Part shown: positions 18,888-27,774 of the stretch, piece by piece
Numbering within the stretch: position 1 is the first letter of the stretch
How the letters are laid out: every line of letters begins with the position of its first letter
Origin: Arthrobacter sp. SLBN-100
GTDB taxonomy: Bacteria; Actinomycetota; Actinomycetes; Actinomycetales; Micrococcaceae
Reading direction: 5' to 3'
DNA: 64,000 nt
Assembly (NCBI RefSeq): GCF_006715305.1
Contig: NZ_VFMY01000001.1
Span: 2,046,001-2,110,000 of the forward strand
Translations under genes and position numbers: made by a program
The notes under the pieces: generated by a model
The model's input: only the letters and a program-made list of their open reading frames with translations
What the model was told of the DNA's origin: nothing
Database searches by the model: none

Positions 18888-18917
18888 CCATAACCGCCAA
18901 GCCACGGCCGGCGCAAA
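18888..18917 (-). promoter_or_regulatory. Predicted promoter of the DAHP synthase leader
   Basis: Minus-strand TTGCGC (18917-18912), an 18-base spacer and TATGGT (18893-18888) precede the leader ATG at 18881. The -10 position fits transcription starting at the A of the ATG. The promoter abuts the 3' end of the upstream transporter gene (stop at 18921). Confidence 0.45.
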
Positions 18918-18920
18918 GTG

Positions 18921-20249
18921 TTACGCCGGATCACGGGAGAGGCTGGCCACCAGTTCCGCGTGCTTCTGGTCCGTCAGGCGGTACCAGTACATGATCCCGA
19001 CGGCGGCCAGCACCAAGGCTCCGGGCAGCAGCCCCGCCGCGGCCCGGATGGCGAGGGTGGCTGCATCGGACTGCTCGGCCGTGCCCGAGACATAGCCACC
19101 CCAGGCCAGGGAGAAGGCAACCAGGCCGCCGCCAAAACCCATGCCCAGCTTCCGGGTGGCCGCCAGCAATGCGTAGTTGATCCCCTGCACGCGCACGCCG
19201 GTCTTCCATTCGCCGTACTCCACGGTGTCCGCGACCAGCGCCCAGGTGAGGATGCTGACCGAGGCTGAGGCCAGGAGCCCCAGGACGAGCCCGGCCAGGC
19301 CCAGCAACGGGACGCCTGCAGGCGCCAGGAACACCAGGGCGCCGCCCACCACCCCCAGTCCCCCACCAGCACTGTAGACGGCCCTCTTTCCCCACCGCGC
19401 CACGGGACGCGGGATCAGGAACGCCAGCATCAAGGTGATCACCACCTGGGCAGCGGCCATCACGGGGAACAGGTCCACCCGGGCCAGGACGTCGCGGAGG
19501 TAGTAGAACTGCGCCGCCCCGGTGGCGGACGTTCCGGTCACGAACAGGACGGAACTGACGCACAGGACCACCAGCGGTGAATTGGCCTTCAGTGCCGCGA
19601 TGCTCTGGCGCAGGGTGATCTTCGGGATCCGGCTGGGGACCCGCTCCACGCATACGACGGCGGTCAGCAGGTACAGCCCCGACCCCAGTACCGCGAAGGC
19701 CAGGGTCAGCCAGGTGAAGATCTGCTGCATGTCCTGGCCGGCACCGAGGAGCGGCGCGATAAAGAAGCCCAGGGTGGCCCCCACTGACAGGCCGCCGATG
19801 GTCCTGGCCCCGCCGAGCCGGGCGCGGTCCCTGGCGTCCTGGGTCATTGCTCCCACCAGGCAGCCGTAGGGAACGTTGACCATGCTGTACGAGAGGCAGA
19901 CCAGGCCGTAGGTGCAGTAGGCGTAGAGCAGCTTCAGTGACGGGTCGACGTCCGGAACATGGAATACCGCCACACTCAGCAGCAGCGGAACGAAGCCGAA
20001 CATCAGGAACGGCCGGAACTTTCCCCAGCGCCTGCTGTGTACGCGGTCCACGATGCGGCCTGCGGCGATGTCCGTGAAGGCATTGAAGATCCGCGCCACC
20101 AGCAACAAAGTACCGGCCGCTGCCGGCCCGATTCCCGCAACGTCCGTGTAGTAGACAAGCAGGAACATGTTCCCTGTACTGATGATCATGCTGTTGGCGG
20201 CGTCGCCGGCGCCGTAGCCGAAAACGCTGAGCCTGCTGAGTTTCTTCAT
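18921..20249 (-). CDS. GPH-family (melibiose-type) sugar:cation symporter
   Basis: The 442-residue protein has about 12 membrane helices. Its N-terminal part has GYGAGDAANSM and later DIAAGRIVDRVHSRRWGKFRPF, the Asp-rich cytoplasmic-loop signature of the MelB/GPH family. It is adjacent to an esterase and rhamnose catabolic genes on the same strand, so it may import a rhamnoside or released sugar; the substrate is inferred from context. ATG 20249 (MKKLSRLSVFGYG) has AAGGA close upstream. A LacI-type operator (20273-20284) lies just before it. Confidence 0.88.
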   Translation of the reverse strand: MKKLSRLSVFGYGAGDAANSMIISTGNMFLLVYYTDVAGIGPAAAGTLLLVARIFNAFTDIAAGRIVDRVHSRRWGKFRPFLMFGFVPLLLSVAVFHVPDVDPSLKLLYAYCTYGLVCLSYSMVNVPYGCLVGAMTQDARDRARLGGARTIGGLSVGATLGFFIAPLLGAGQDMQQIFTWLTLAFAVLGSGLYLLTAVVCVERVPSRIPKITLRQSIAALKANSPLVVLCVSSVLFVTGTSATGAAQFYYLRDVLARVDLFPVMAAAQVVITLMLAFLIPRPVARWGKRAVYSAGGGLGVVGGALVFLAPAGVPLLGLAGLVLGLLASASVSILTWALVADTVEYGEWKTGVRVQGINYALLAATRKLGMGFGGGLVAFSLAWGGYVSGTAEQSDAATLAIRAAAGLLPGALVLAAVGIMYWYRLTDQKHAELVASLSRDPA

Positions 20250-20272
20250 TGGTTCCTTGGTTCCGGGCGCTG

Positions 20273-20284
20273 GAAACCGTTTTC
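20273..20284. promoter_or_regulatory. LacI-type operator-like site before the GPH transporter
   Basis: GAAACCGTTTTC is a near-palindrome with a central CG, as in LacI-family operators. It lies between the esterase stop and the transporter start. Confidence 0.4.
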
Positions 20285-20304
20285 TCGCGCCCGCAGAAAG
20301 CAAC

Positions 20305-21324
20305 TTACCCCAAAATCTTGCGAAGAAACAGCAGCTGCCTGATCCAGTGGTGCTCCTGGCCGCCTTCGTGGTTGTTGAACCGGTAGACCTCGATCTCCTT
20401 CAGCGCACCGGTTCCCGATGATCCAGCGCTGCCGGAGCCGTAGGCATTGAAGCTGGCGAAGACCGTGGAGGGCGGGCAGATGTCATCCATCTGGGCGGCC
20501 GAGTACAGCGCAGGCACGGTTGCCCAGCGGGCCAGGTTGACGCCGTCGAAATAGCGCAGGACGTCAAGGATGGGTTCGTACCGGTCCCGGTGCCGCGCCA
20601 GGAAGGCCGCGATTTCCGGGTAGGGGCCGCGAGGGGTGATGTCGATAGCGCGCGGAAAGTCCTGGAGGAACGGGACATCAGGCATTGCGGCCACCACACC
20701 GTCGAGCCTTCCCGCTACGAGGCCGGCAACCGCCACCACAATGCCGCCGCCTTGGCTGACACCGGCAAGCACCACCCGGGATGCATCCACGTCCGGGTGG
20801 GACTGCGCAGCTTCGACCGCACGGAATGCGTCCGTGTAGACCCGCCGAAAGTAGTAGTCTTCGCGGCTGCCGACGCCGCGGGTCATCAGACCGGCATGGG
20901 CAACGTCCCCGGCGGAGGGATGCGGGTCTGGCGTCTCCCCCAGCGTCCCACCATAGCCTTGGCCGCGGGTGTCCATGATGAAGTGCGCGTAGCCGGCCTG
21001 CGCCCATCGTGTGTCCTGGTTCACCAGCCCCCGGCCGCCGGAATAACCCACGTAATGTACGACGACGGGAAGCTGGCTCCCAGCCTCCCGGTTGGCGGGA
21101 AGGTGCAGCCAGCCCTTGACCGGAGCGCCGTCGAATCCGGAAAACGTGACGTCGAAGGTATCGATCACCGAGAGGTAGTTCTCCACCGGCACAAAGGAGG
21201 CGTTCAGCGGAAATGCCTGCGCCTCCCCGATGGTGGTGTCCCAGAATTCGCGGAAGTCCGCCGGCGGCGTGACCTCGGAGGTGTAACCGCGGAGCTGGGC
21301 AAGCGGGAGGTCGAAGAGTGGCAT
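20305..21324 (-). CDS. Acetylxylan esterase/cephalosporin-C deacetylase family esterase (AXE1)
   Basis: The 339-residue alpha/beta hydrolase starts MPLFDLPLAQLRGYTSEVTPPADFREFWD, a typical AXE1-family N-terminus. The nucleophile is in GVSQGGG (about 180), the Asp is near DDICPP (about 270-275), and the His is in NNHEGG near the C-terminus. It has no signal peptide, so it probably deacetylates imported oligosaccharides in the cytoplasm. It lies between the rhaB and transporter genes on the same strand, which suggests acetylated rhamnose-containing substrates such as pectic fragments. Confidence 0.9.
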   Translation of the reverse strand: MPLFDLPLAQLRGYTSEVTPPADFREFWDTTIGEAQAFPLNASFVPVENYLSVIDTFDVTFSGFDGAPVKGWLHLPANREAGSQLPVVVHYVGYSGGRGLVNQDTRWAQAGYAHFIMDTRGQGYGGTLGETPDPHPSAGDVAHAGLMTRGVGSREDYYFRRVYTDAFRAVEAAQSHPDVDASRVVLAGVSQGGGIVVAVAGLVAGRLDGVVAAMPDVPFLQDFPRAIDITPRGPYPEIAAFLARHRDRYEPILDVLRYFDGVNLARWATVPALYSAAQMDDICPPSTVFASFNAYGSGSAGSSGTGALKEIEVYRFNNHEGGQEHHWIRQLLFLRKILG

Positions 21325-21381
21325 GAGCCGTCCGTTCCTGTCCTGTTTCAATGGGGCCGGCGCCACAGTGACGCCGCAGGG

Positions 21382-22881
21382 CTACAGCCGCGAGAGCTCC
21401 GGCGCAAAGACCTGCAAGGGGCTGCTGGCTACTACCAGCGCACGGAGTTCTTCGAGGCCGCCGTGAACGGCTCCGGCCGCCCGCGCCTGCACCAGGACGT
21501 TGCCCAGTGCTGTGGCTTCCACCGGCCCCGCCACAACTGTCCTTCCCGTGGCGTCTGCGGTGAGTTGGCAGAGCAGGCAGTTCTGGGAACCGCCGCCCAC
21601 CACATGCACCACATCCACGGACCGTCCGGCGAGCCGCTCCGCGTCCCTGATGGTGCGCGCGTAGCCGGCCGCGAGGCTGTCCATGATGCAGCGGGTGATT
21701 GCCGCCGGATCGTTGGGCAGTACCTCGCCGGTGCGCCGGACGGCGGCCCTGACGCGTTCGGGCATGTTATCGGGTGCGATGAAGTAGGGGTCGTCCGCGT
21801 TGATGTGCGGCCCGCCCGGCGGCAGCGCGGCCGCCGCGCCCAGCAGGGCGGTAAGCTCCGGCCGGTACCCTTCCTGGGCCCAGGTCCGCTGGCATTCGCT
21901 GAGGAGCCACAGGCCGCCCATGTTTCGCAGGTAGCGGATGGTGCCGTCCACGCCGCGTTCGTTGGTGAAGTTCGCCTCACGGCTGGCCTCGGTGAGCACC
22001 GGATGCTTCAGTTCCAAGCCCACGAGGGACCAGGTACCCGACGATATATAGGCGAAGTTCTCCTCCTGCGCCGGGACTGCTGCGACGGCGGAGGCGGTAT
22101 CGTGCGAGCCGACGGCCACCACCTTCGTGTCCTGCGGCAGCCCCACGGCCGCGGCGATCTCCGGCAGGAGCGTGCCGACGGTTTCACCCGGCTGGATCAG
22201 GGGCGGGAACAGGTCCTTCCGCAGGCCCAGGGCCGTGAAGAACTCAGTGGCCCACTCCCCCGCCACGGCGTCGAACAGTCCGGTGGTGGACGCGTTGGTC
22301 GCCTCCGTCCGGCGCTGCCCGGTGAGGAGGAACGCGATCAGGTCCGGGATCAGCAGCGCTTGCAGGCCGTCCAGGTCCGGCTCGGTGGCCAGCTGGTAGA
22401 TGGTGTTGAACTGCAGGAACTGCAGTCCGGTGGTCGCGTAGAGGCGGGCGGGGTCCAGCTTCCGGTGCACAGGCTCGACGGCGGTCCGGCTGCGGTGGTC
22501 CCGGTAGCTGAACGGCTGCGCCGTCAGCTTCCCGGCGCCATTGACCAGGCCGTAGTCCACCGCCCAGGTGTCGATGCCGATGCTGGCCACCCGCTCACCC
22601 TGCACAGCGGCGACGGTGGCCGCTGCTGAAAGCCCCTTGAGCACCTCGGCGAAGAGGGCGTTGAAGTCCCAGCGGAGGCCGCCGTCGAGCTCCACCACGC
22701 CGTTGGGAAAGCGGTGGACCACTTCCAGCTCCATGCTGCGTCCGCCGCTGGCCCCGCTGCGGCCCTCACCGGCGTGGACGCGGCCCAGGATGACCCGGCC
22801 CGAGGAGGCGCCAATGTCGACGGCGGCGAACACCCTACCGCCGTCGACATTGCCTTGTGCACGAGTTGCGGAACCGCTCAT
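21382..22881 (-). CDS. rhaB: Rhamnulokinase
   Basis: The FGGY-family sugar kinase phosphorylates L-rhamnulose to L-rhamnulose 1-phosphate. The 499-residue protein has the N-terminal phosphate loop FAAVDIGASSGRVILG (about 17-32), GIDTWAVDYGLV (about 100), SHDTASAVAAVP (about 260), SSGTWSLVGLE and HVVGGGSQN (about 430). Its ATGA start overlaps the stop of the aldolase/dehydrogenase gene by four bases. The order rhaM-rhaI-aldolase-rhaB on one strand matches the rhamnose pathway. Confidence 0.95.
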   Translation of the reverse strand: MSGSATRAQGNVDGGRVFAAVDIGASSGRVILGRVHAGEGRSGASGGRSMELEVVHRFPNGVVELDGGLRWDFNALFAEVLKGLSAAATVAAVQGERVASIGIDTWAVDYGLVNGAGKLTAQPFSYRDHRSRTAVEPVHRKLDPARLYATTGLQFLQFNTIYQLATEPDLDGLQALLIPDLIAFLLTGQRRTEATNASTTGLFDAVAGEWATEFFTALGLRKDLFPPLIQPGETVGTLLPEIAAAVGLPQDTKVVAVGSHDTASAVAAVPAQEENFAYISSGTWSLVGLELKHPVLTEASREANFTNERGVDGTIRYLRNMGGLWLLSECQRTWAQEGYRPELTALLGAAAALPPGGPHINADDPYFIAPDNMPERVRAAVRRTGEVLPNDPAAITRCIMDSLAAGYARTIRDAERLAGRSVDVVHVVGGGSQNCLLCQLTADATGRTVVAGPVEATALGNVLVQARAAGAVHGGLEELRALVVASSPLQVFAPELSRL

Positions 22882-24944
22882 CGCAGGAAGGCTGCGGCCA
22901 CTCCGGCGTCCACGGGGATGTGCAGGCCGGTGGTGTGGGACAGTTCGTTGCTGGTGAGCACGGCGGCGGCGTTGGCCACGTGCTCGGGCAGGACTTCGCG
23001 CTTGAGCAGGGTCCGCTGGGCGTAGTACTCGCCCAGTTTCTCCTCGTCCACGCCGTACACCGCGGCACGCTTGGCGCCCCAGCCGCCGGCGAAGATGCCG
23101 GAGCCGCGGACCACGCCGTCGGGATTGATGCCGTTGACGCGGATGCCGTACTCGCCCAGTTCCGCCGCGAGCAGGCGCACCTGGTGGGCCTGGTCTGCCT
23201 TGGTGGCGGAGTAGGCGATGTTGTTCGGGCCGGCGAACACGGAGTTCTTGGAGGAGATGTAGATGATGTCCCCGCCCAGGCCCTGGGCGATCATCACCTT
23301 CGCCGCGGCCTTGGCCACCAGGAAGGAGCCCTTGGCCATGACGTTGTGCTGGAGGTCCCAGTCTTTCTCGGTGGTTTCCAGCAGCGGCTTGGAGATGGAC
23401 AGGCCGGCGTTGTTGACCACCAGGTCCACGCCGCCGAATGCCAGGACAGCGGCGTCAATCGCGGCCGCAACCTGGGCTTCGTCCGTGACGTCGGCCTGGA
23501 TCCCGATGGCAACGTCCGGACCGCCCAGCTCCTCGGCAACCTTTTCCGCGTTTTCCAGGTTCAGGTCCGCAATCACCACGCAGGCGCCTTCCGCGGCGAG
23601 GCGGGTGGCGATGGCCTTGCCGATGCCCGATGCCGCACCGGTGACCAGCGCGATGCGGGTGGCGTGCGACTTGGGCTTGGGCATCCGGGCCAGCTTGGCT
23701 TCCTCCAGCGCCCAGTACTCGATCCGGAACTTCTCGGATTCCTCGATCGGGGCGTAGGTGGAGATGGCCTCGGCGCCGCGCATCACGTTGATGGCGTTGA
23801 TGTAGAACTCACCGGCAACGCGGGCGGTCTGCTTGTTGGCGCCGAAGGAGAACATGCCTACTCCGGGCACCAGCACAATGGCCGGATCCGCGCCGCGCAG
23901 CGCCGGGCTCTCAGCGTCGGCGTGGCGGTCGTAGTAGGCCTGGTAGTCCTCACGGTAGTCCGCGTGCAGCTCGTGCAGCCGGGCGATGGAGTCCTCGATC
24001 GAAGCATCGGCCGGCAGGTCCAGGATCAGCGGCTTGACCTTGGTGCGCAGGAAGTGGTCCGGACAGGAAGTGCCCAGGGCACCCAGCCGCGGGTGCTCCG
24101 CAGCTTCGAGGAAGTCCAGGACGACGGCGTCATCGCTGAAGTGCCCCAGTTGCGGCTTGTCCGTGGAGGCCAGGCCGCGGATGACGGGTGCCAGGGCTGC
24201 GGCTTTCGCACGTCGTTCGGCTTCCGGCAGGGCAGCGTACCCGGGCAGCTTGGGCCCGAAGGGTTCGGCCTTGCCGTTGTCCCTGATGTACTTCTCGGCC
24301 TGCTCGATGATCCACAGCGAGTTCTGCTCTGCTTCTTCGCTGCTGGCGCCCCAGGCGGTGATGCCGTGCCCGCCCAGGATGGTGCCGATGGCCTGCGGGT
24401 TGGCTTCCTTGATCGCGGCGATGTCCAGGCCCAGCTGGAAGCCGGGGCGGCGCCAAGGCACCCACACCACCTTGCTGCCGAAGATCTTGGTGGTCAGCGC
24501 CTCGCCGTCGGCCGCCGTGGCGATGGCAATGCCGGAGTCCGGGTGCAGGTGGTCCACGTGCGCGGCATCCACCAGGCCGTGCATGGCGGTGTCGATCGAG
24601 GGAGCTGCGCCGCCCTTGCCGTGCAGGCAGTAATCGAACGCGGCCACCATCTCGTCTTCACGCTCAACGCCGGGGTAGACGTTCTTCAGCGCGTTCAGCC
24701 GGTCCAGGCGCAGCACCGCCAGGTTTTCCGCCTTCAACGTGCCCAGGTCTCCGCCGGAGCCCTTGACCCACAGCAGCTGGACGTCCTCGCCCGTGACGGG
24801 ATCCTTCCCGGTGCCCTTCGCTGAGGTGTTGCCGCCGGCAAAGTTGGTGTTCCGTTTGTCCGCGCCCAGGCGGTTGGAACGGGAAATCAGTTCTTCAACA
24901 GTCTTGTTGCCTGTGTTTTGCATATCTGTGTTCTGCATGGTCAT
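22878..24944 (-). CDS. rhaD: Bifunctional rhamnulose-1-phosphate aldolase/short-chain dehydrogenase
   Basis: The 688-residue fusion has a class II aldolase/adducin domain at about 1-400 (NFAGGNTSAKG, DSGIAIATAAD and HGITAWG near metal-binding His residues) and an SDR dehydrogenase at about 425-688 (VTGAASGIGKAIA, NNAGLSIS, YSATKADQAH). The aldolase should split rhamnulose 1-phosphate to dihydroxyacetone phosphate and lactaldehyde; the SDR domain should oxidise lactaldehyde, as known for this fused family. ATG 24944 is two bases after the rhaI stop, with a G-rich stretch upstream; a start five codons earlier would overlap rhaI. Confidence 0.93.
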   Translation of the reverse strand: MTMQNTDMQNTGNKTVEELISRSNRLGADKRNTNFAGGNTSAKGTGKDPVTGEDVQLLWVKGSGGDLGTLKAENLAVLRLDRLNALKNVYPGVEREDEMVAAFDYCLHGKGGAAPSIDTAMHGLVDAAHVDHLHPDSGIAIATAADGEALTTKIFGSKVVWVPWRRPGFQLGLDIAAIKEANPQAIGTILGGHGITAWGASSEEAEQNSLWIIEQAEKYIRDNGKAEPFGPKLPGYAALPEAERRAKAAALAPVIRGLASTDKPQLGHFSDDAVVLDFLEAAEHPRLGALGTSCPDHFLRTKVKPLILDLPADASIEDSIARLHELHADYREDYQAYYDRHADAESPALRGADPAIVLVPGVGMFSFGANKQTARVAGEFYINAINVMRGAEAISTYAPIEESEKFRIEYWALEEAKLARMPKPKSHATRIALVTGAASGIGKAIATRLAAEGACVVIADLNLENAEKVAEELGGPDVAIGIQADVTDEAQVAAAIDAAVLAFGGVDLVVNNAGLSISKPLLETTEKDWDLQHNVMAKGSFLVAKAAAKVMIAQGLGGDIIYISSKNSVFAGPNNIAYSATKADQAHQVRLLAAELGEYGIRVNGINPDGVVRGSGIFAGGWGAKRAAVYGVDEEKLGEYYAQRTLLKREVLPEHVANAAAVLTSNELSHTTGLHIPVDAGVAAAFLR

Positions 24945-24946
24945 GC

Positions 24947-26113
24947 TTATGCGCCCCATCCGGCTTGCTGGCCGCCTGCGCGGTCCTCGTTGATCTTCTT
25001 CTGGTAGCCGCTGGCCTTGTAGGCGGCCAGCGGGTCCGCGGGCAGGCCGCGGGTTTCACGCCACTCGGCCAGGACCGGGCGGACGTCCGTGTAGAAAGCA
25101 TCGTTGAAGACACCGTTCGCTGCCAGGACATCACCGGTGCGCTGGGCTTCGGCCAGGGCTGCGGTGTCCACCAGCAGCGCCCGGGCGGTCATTTCCTGGA
25201 CATTCAGCACCGAGCGGATCTGGCCGGGGATCTTCTCCTCCAGGTTGTGGCACTGGTCCAGCATCAGCGCGACAGCGGAATCCTTGCCGAAGCCGCCGCC
25301 GCGGATCACTTCATGCATGATGCGGAACAGCTGGAACGGATCAGCCGCGCCCACAATGAGGTCGTCGTCGGCATAAAAGCGCGAGTTGAAGTCAAAGGAA
25401 CCGAGCTTGCCCAGGCGCAGCAGCTGCATCACGATGAATTCGATGTTGGTGCCCGGGGCGTGGTGGCCGGTGTCCAGGCAGACGAACGCCTTCTCACCTA
25501 GCGCCAGCGTCTGCGCGTAGGAGGTGCCCCAGTCAGGAACATCGGTGTGGTAGAAAGCGGGCTCGAAGAACTTGTACTCCAGCACCAGGCGCTGCTCGCC
25601 ACCAAGGGCGGCGTAGATCTCCTGCAGGGACTCGGCCAGGCGGTCCTGCCGGCCCCGCATGTCATCCTGGCCCGGGTAGTTGGTGCCGTCCGCCAGCCAG
25701 ATCTTCAGGTCCTTCGACCCGGTGGCGTGCATGATGTCGATGCAGTCCAGATGGTGGTCGATGGCGCGGCGGCGGACCGCCTCGTTGGACGAGGTCAAAG
25801 AGCCGAACTTGTACTCATCATCCTGGAACGTGTTGGAGTTGATCGTCCCGAGGCCAACGCCCAGGCCCGCCGCGTACTCCTTCAAAGCAGCGTAGTCGTC
25901 AACCTTGTCCCACGGGATGTGCAGCGCAACGGTGGGGGCCAGGCCGGTCAGCTCATGGACCTTCGCCGCGTCCGCCAGCTTCTCCTGCACGGTACGCGGG
26001 GTGCCGGGAGTGCCGAACACCTTGAACCGCGTACCCGAATTTCCATAAGCCCACGAAGGGACCTCGATGGCAAGCTCCTCGAGCCTGCCCAGCGCCGTTG
26101 CTACGTCATTCAT
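24947..26113 (-). CDS. rhaI: L-rhamnose isomerase (RhaI type)
   Basis: The enzyme interconverts L-rhamnose and L-rhamnulose. At 388 residues it belongs to the Pseudomonas stutzeri-type RhaI, a metal-dependent TIM barrel, not the longer E. coli RhaA. Visible family segments include VALHIPWDKVDDY, INSNTFQDDEYKFGSL, LEYKFFEPAFYHTDVPDWG and CLDTGHHAPGTNIEF, with metal-binding Glu, Asp and His residues. It lies second in the rhamnose operon after rhaM, separated by a gap with a 15-bp tandem repeat. Confidence 0.95.
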   Translation of the reverse strand: MNDVATALGRLEELAIEVPSWAYGNSGTRFKVFGTPGTPRTVQEKLADAAKVHELTGLAPTVALHIPWDKVDDYAALKEYAAGLGVGLGTINSNTFQDDEYKFGSLTSSNEAVRRRAIDHHLDCIDIMHATGSKDLKIWLADGTNYPGQDDMRGRQDRLAESLQEIYAALGGEQRLVLEYKFFEPAFYHTDVPDWGTSYAQTLALGEKAFVCLDTGHHAPGTNIEFIVMQLLRLGKLGSFDFNSRFYADDDLIVGAADPFQLFRIMHEVIRGGGFGKDSAVALMLDQCHNLEEKIPGQIRSVLNVQEMTARALLVDTAALAEAQRTGDVLAANGVFNDAFYTDVRPVLAEWRETRGLPADPLAAYKASGYQKKINEDRAGGQQAGWGA

Positions 26114-26130
26114 GATGGTGGTTCTTTCCG

Positions 26131-26175
26131 GTGTCTTGGTGTGCTGTGTCTTGGTGTGCCGTGTCTTGGTGTCTG
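26131..26175. repeat. 15-bp tandem repeat, 3 units, between rhaM and rhaI
   Basis: Three units begin GTGTCTTGGTGT at 26131, 26146 and 26161; the first two differ at one base and the third at its end. It lies in the 122-base non-coding gap. No function is evident; it may change mRNA spacing between the two genes. Confidence 0.85.
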
Positions 26176-26235
26176 TGGTCTGGCTGGTCTTGCTGTGATG
26201 CCGCGCGCCCCGCTGCTGGAGCCGCAGATCGCCTG

Positions 26236-26583
26236 TCAGCCCGTGGCGGATTCTGCCGCCGCCAGCTGGCTGTCGAGGTTGAAAACTTCCTCAAGGACCT
26301 GGAACCCCTCATCTGGTGCCTGGTCCGTGTTCTCGAAGAGTTTTGCCATTTCCGCCTGCCAACGGGCATTGACGTCAGCAAGTGCCATGCGTGCCCGTGC
26401 GGCCTCGAAATCGTCGCACTCCAGGTATCCGATCAGGAGACCGTCCTCCGCGAGGAAGAGGGAGTAGTTGTTCCAGCCGGCGTCCTTGAGGGCTTGAAGC
26501 ATTTCGGGCCACACGGCGGCGTGCCGACGGCGGTATTCGTCCATCAGCGCCGGTTGGACCGACGAACGGAAGCAGACCCTCAT
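26236..26583 (-). CDS. rhaM: L-rhamnose mutarotase
   Basis: RhaM interconverts alpha and beta anomers of L-rhamnose, feeding the isomerase. The 115-residue protein has MRVCFRSSVQPALMDEYRRR, HAAVWPEMLQALKDAGWNNYSLFL and ARWQAEMAKLF, matching the family, including the conserved His of RRHAAVWPEM. ATG 26583 has AGGAGAG upstream at good spacing. It is the first gene of the rhamnose operon, about 26-56 bases downstream of paired LacI-type operators. Confidence 0.95.
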   Translation of the reverse strand: MRVCFRSSVQPALMDEYRRRHAAVWPEMLQALKDAGWNNYSLFLAEDGLLIGYLECDDFEAARARMALADVNARWQAEMAKLFENTDQAPDEGFQVLEEVFNLDSQLAAAESATG

Positions 26584-26608
26584 TTGGAACTCTCCTGAAC
26601 CCGTGCAT

Positions 26609-26639
26609 CTTTGAATCGTTTCATTGTTACGATTCAAAG
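26609..26639. promoter_or_regulatory. Paired LacI-type operators upstream of rhaM
   Basis: CTTTGAATCGT (26609-26619) and ACGATTCAAAG (26629-26639) are a perfect 11-bp inverted repeat. Within it are two overlapping-phase LacI-style sites, TGAATCGTTTCA (26612-26623) and TGTTACGATTCA (26625-26636), each with a central CG. They lie between rhaM and the divergent LacI-family gene, so they are probably its binding sites. Confidence 0.75.
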
Positions 26640-26736
26640 TACTCTTGAACCTGAGTAGGTGTCAAGCATTCCGGGACGGTCTTCTTCAGCAGTATCCGGG
26701 ATGCACAGGCACTCCGGTCCATCAGCACGGAGAATC

Positions 26737-27759
26737 ATGAACCGCACAGCCAGCATCAAGGACGTAGCCACCCATGCCAGCGTGGCCGTAGGCACTGTTT
26801 CCAATGTGCTGAACTACCCGGACAGGGTCTCGCAACGGACCAAGGAGCGGGTGCTGCGCGCGATTGACGAACTGGGCTTCGTCCGCAATGATGCTGCCCG
26901 CCAGCTGCGCGCCGGCCACAGCCGCACCATCGGACTGATCGTCCTGGACGTTGGCAACCCCTTCTTCACCTCTGTGGTGCGGGCCGCCGAGGATGCGGCC
27001 GCCCTCCAGGGCAGCGCCGTCCTGCTTGGCGACAGCGGCCACGACGCCGGCCGCGAGGCCAATTACATCGACCTGTTCCAGGAGCAGCGCGTCCAGGGCC
27101 TGCTCATCTCGCCCGTGGGCGACGTGACCGAGCGCCTGGACCTCCTCCGCGAGCGCGGCGTGCCCACAGTCCTGGTGGACCGGCTGGCCGACGAGGAAAA
27201 GTTCAGCTCAGTAGCAGTTGACGACGACGCCGGCGGCTACCTTGCAGCCCGGCATCTGCTGGACACCGGCCGCCGCCGGCTCGCCTTCGTGGGCGGCTCC
27301 ACCTCCATCCGGCAGGTGGCCGACCGTCTGCAGGGAGCCCGGCGTGCAGTGAAGGAAGAACCGGACGCCACGCTGGAGGTGCTGGTTTCCGAGGGGCAGA
27401 CAGTCCTGGCCGGACGCAGCGTCGGAAACATGCTGGTGGAGCGGGACCGCGGCGACCTGCCGGACGGGATCTTCTGCGCCAACGATCTCCTGGCCCTCGG
27501 TGTCATGCAGTCGCTCACCATGACGCACGATTTCCGGATTCCGGAGGACATTGCCCTGATCGGCTATGACGACATCGACTTCGCAGTCTCCGCCGTGGTG
27601 CCCCTCTCGTCCATTCGGCAGCCCACGGAGGCGCTGGGCCGGACCGCCATCGAGCTCCTGACCGAAGAGGTCGGGGCCCAGCATCCCCGGCACCGGGCAG
27701 TGATCTTCACTCCGGAACTGGTCGTCCGCCAGAGTACCGGGGCGCCGTCCGCGGACTGA
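26737..27759 (+). CDS. LacI-family transcriptional regulator, probably of rhamnose catabolism
   Basis: The 340-residue protein has an N-terminal LacI helix-turn-helix (SIKDVATHASVAVGTVSNVL at about 5-24, then hinge region to about 60) and a periplasmic-binding-protein-like effector domain (TIGLIVLDVGNPFF onward; GIFCANDLLALGVMQ; ALIGYDDIDFA). ATG 26737 was chosen because the HTH begins five residues later. It is divergent from the rhaM-rhaI-aldolase-rhaB operon, with paired operators between, so it is inferred to repress that operon until rhamnose or a derivative is present. Similar sites before other operons here suggest a wider regulon. Confidence 0.92.
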   Translation: MNRTASIKDVATHASVAVGTVSNVLNYPDRVSQRTKERVLRAIDELGFVRNDAARQLRAGHSRTIGLIVLDVGNPFFTSVVRAAEDAAALQGSAVLLGDSGHDAGREANYIDLFQEQRVQGLLISPVGDVTERLDLLRERGVPTVLVDRLADEEKFSSVAVDDDAGGYLAARHLLDTGRRRLAFVGGSTSIRQVADRLQGARRAVKEEPDATLEVLVSEGQTVLAGRSVGNMLVERDRGDLPDGIFCANDLLALGVMQSLTMTHDFRIPEDIALIGYDDIDFAVSAVVPLSSIRQPTEALGRTAIELLTEEVGAQHPRHRAVIFTPELVVRQSTGAPSAD

Positions 27760-27774
27760 CACGCTCCGGGCCGG

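Noticed and set aside
20590..22629. A 679-codon plus-strand frame across the esterase and rhaB genes
   Set aside because: Low-complexity Arg/Gly/His composition; both minus-strand genes have complete family motifs.
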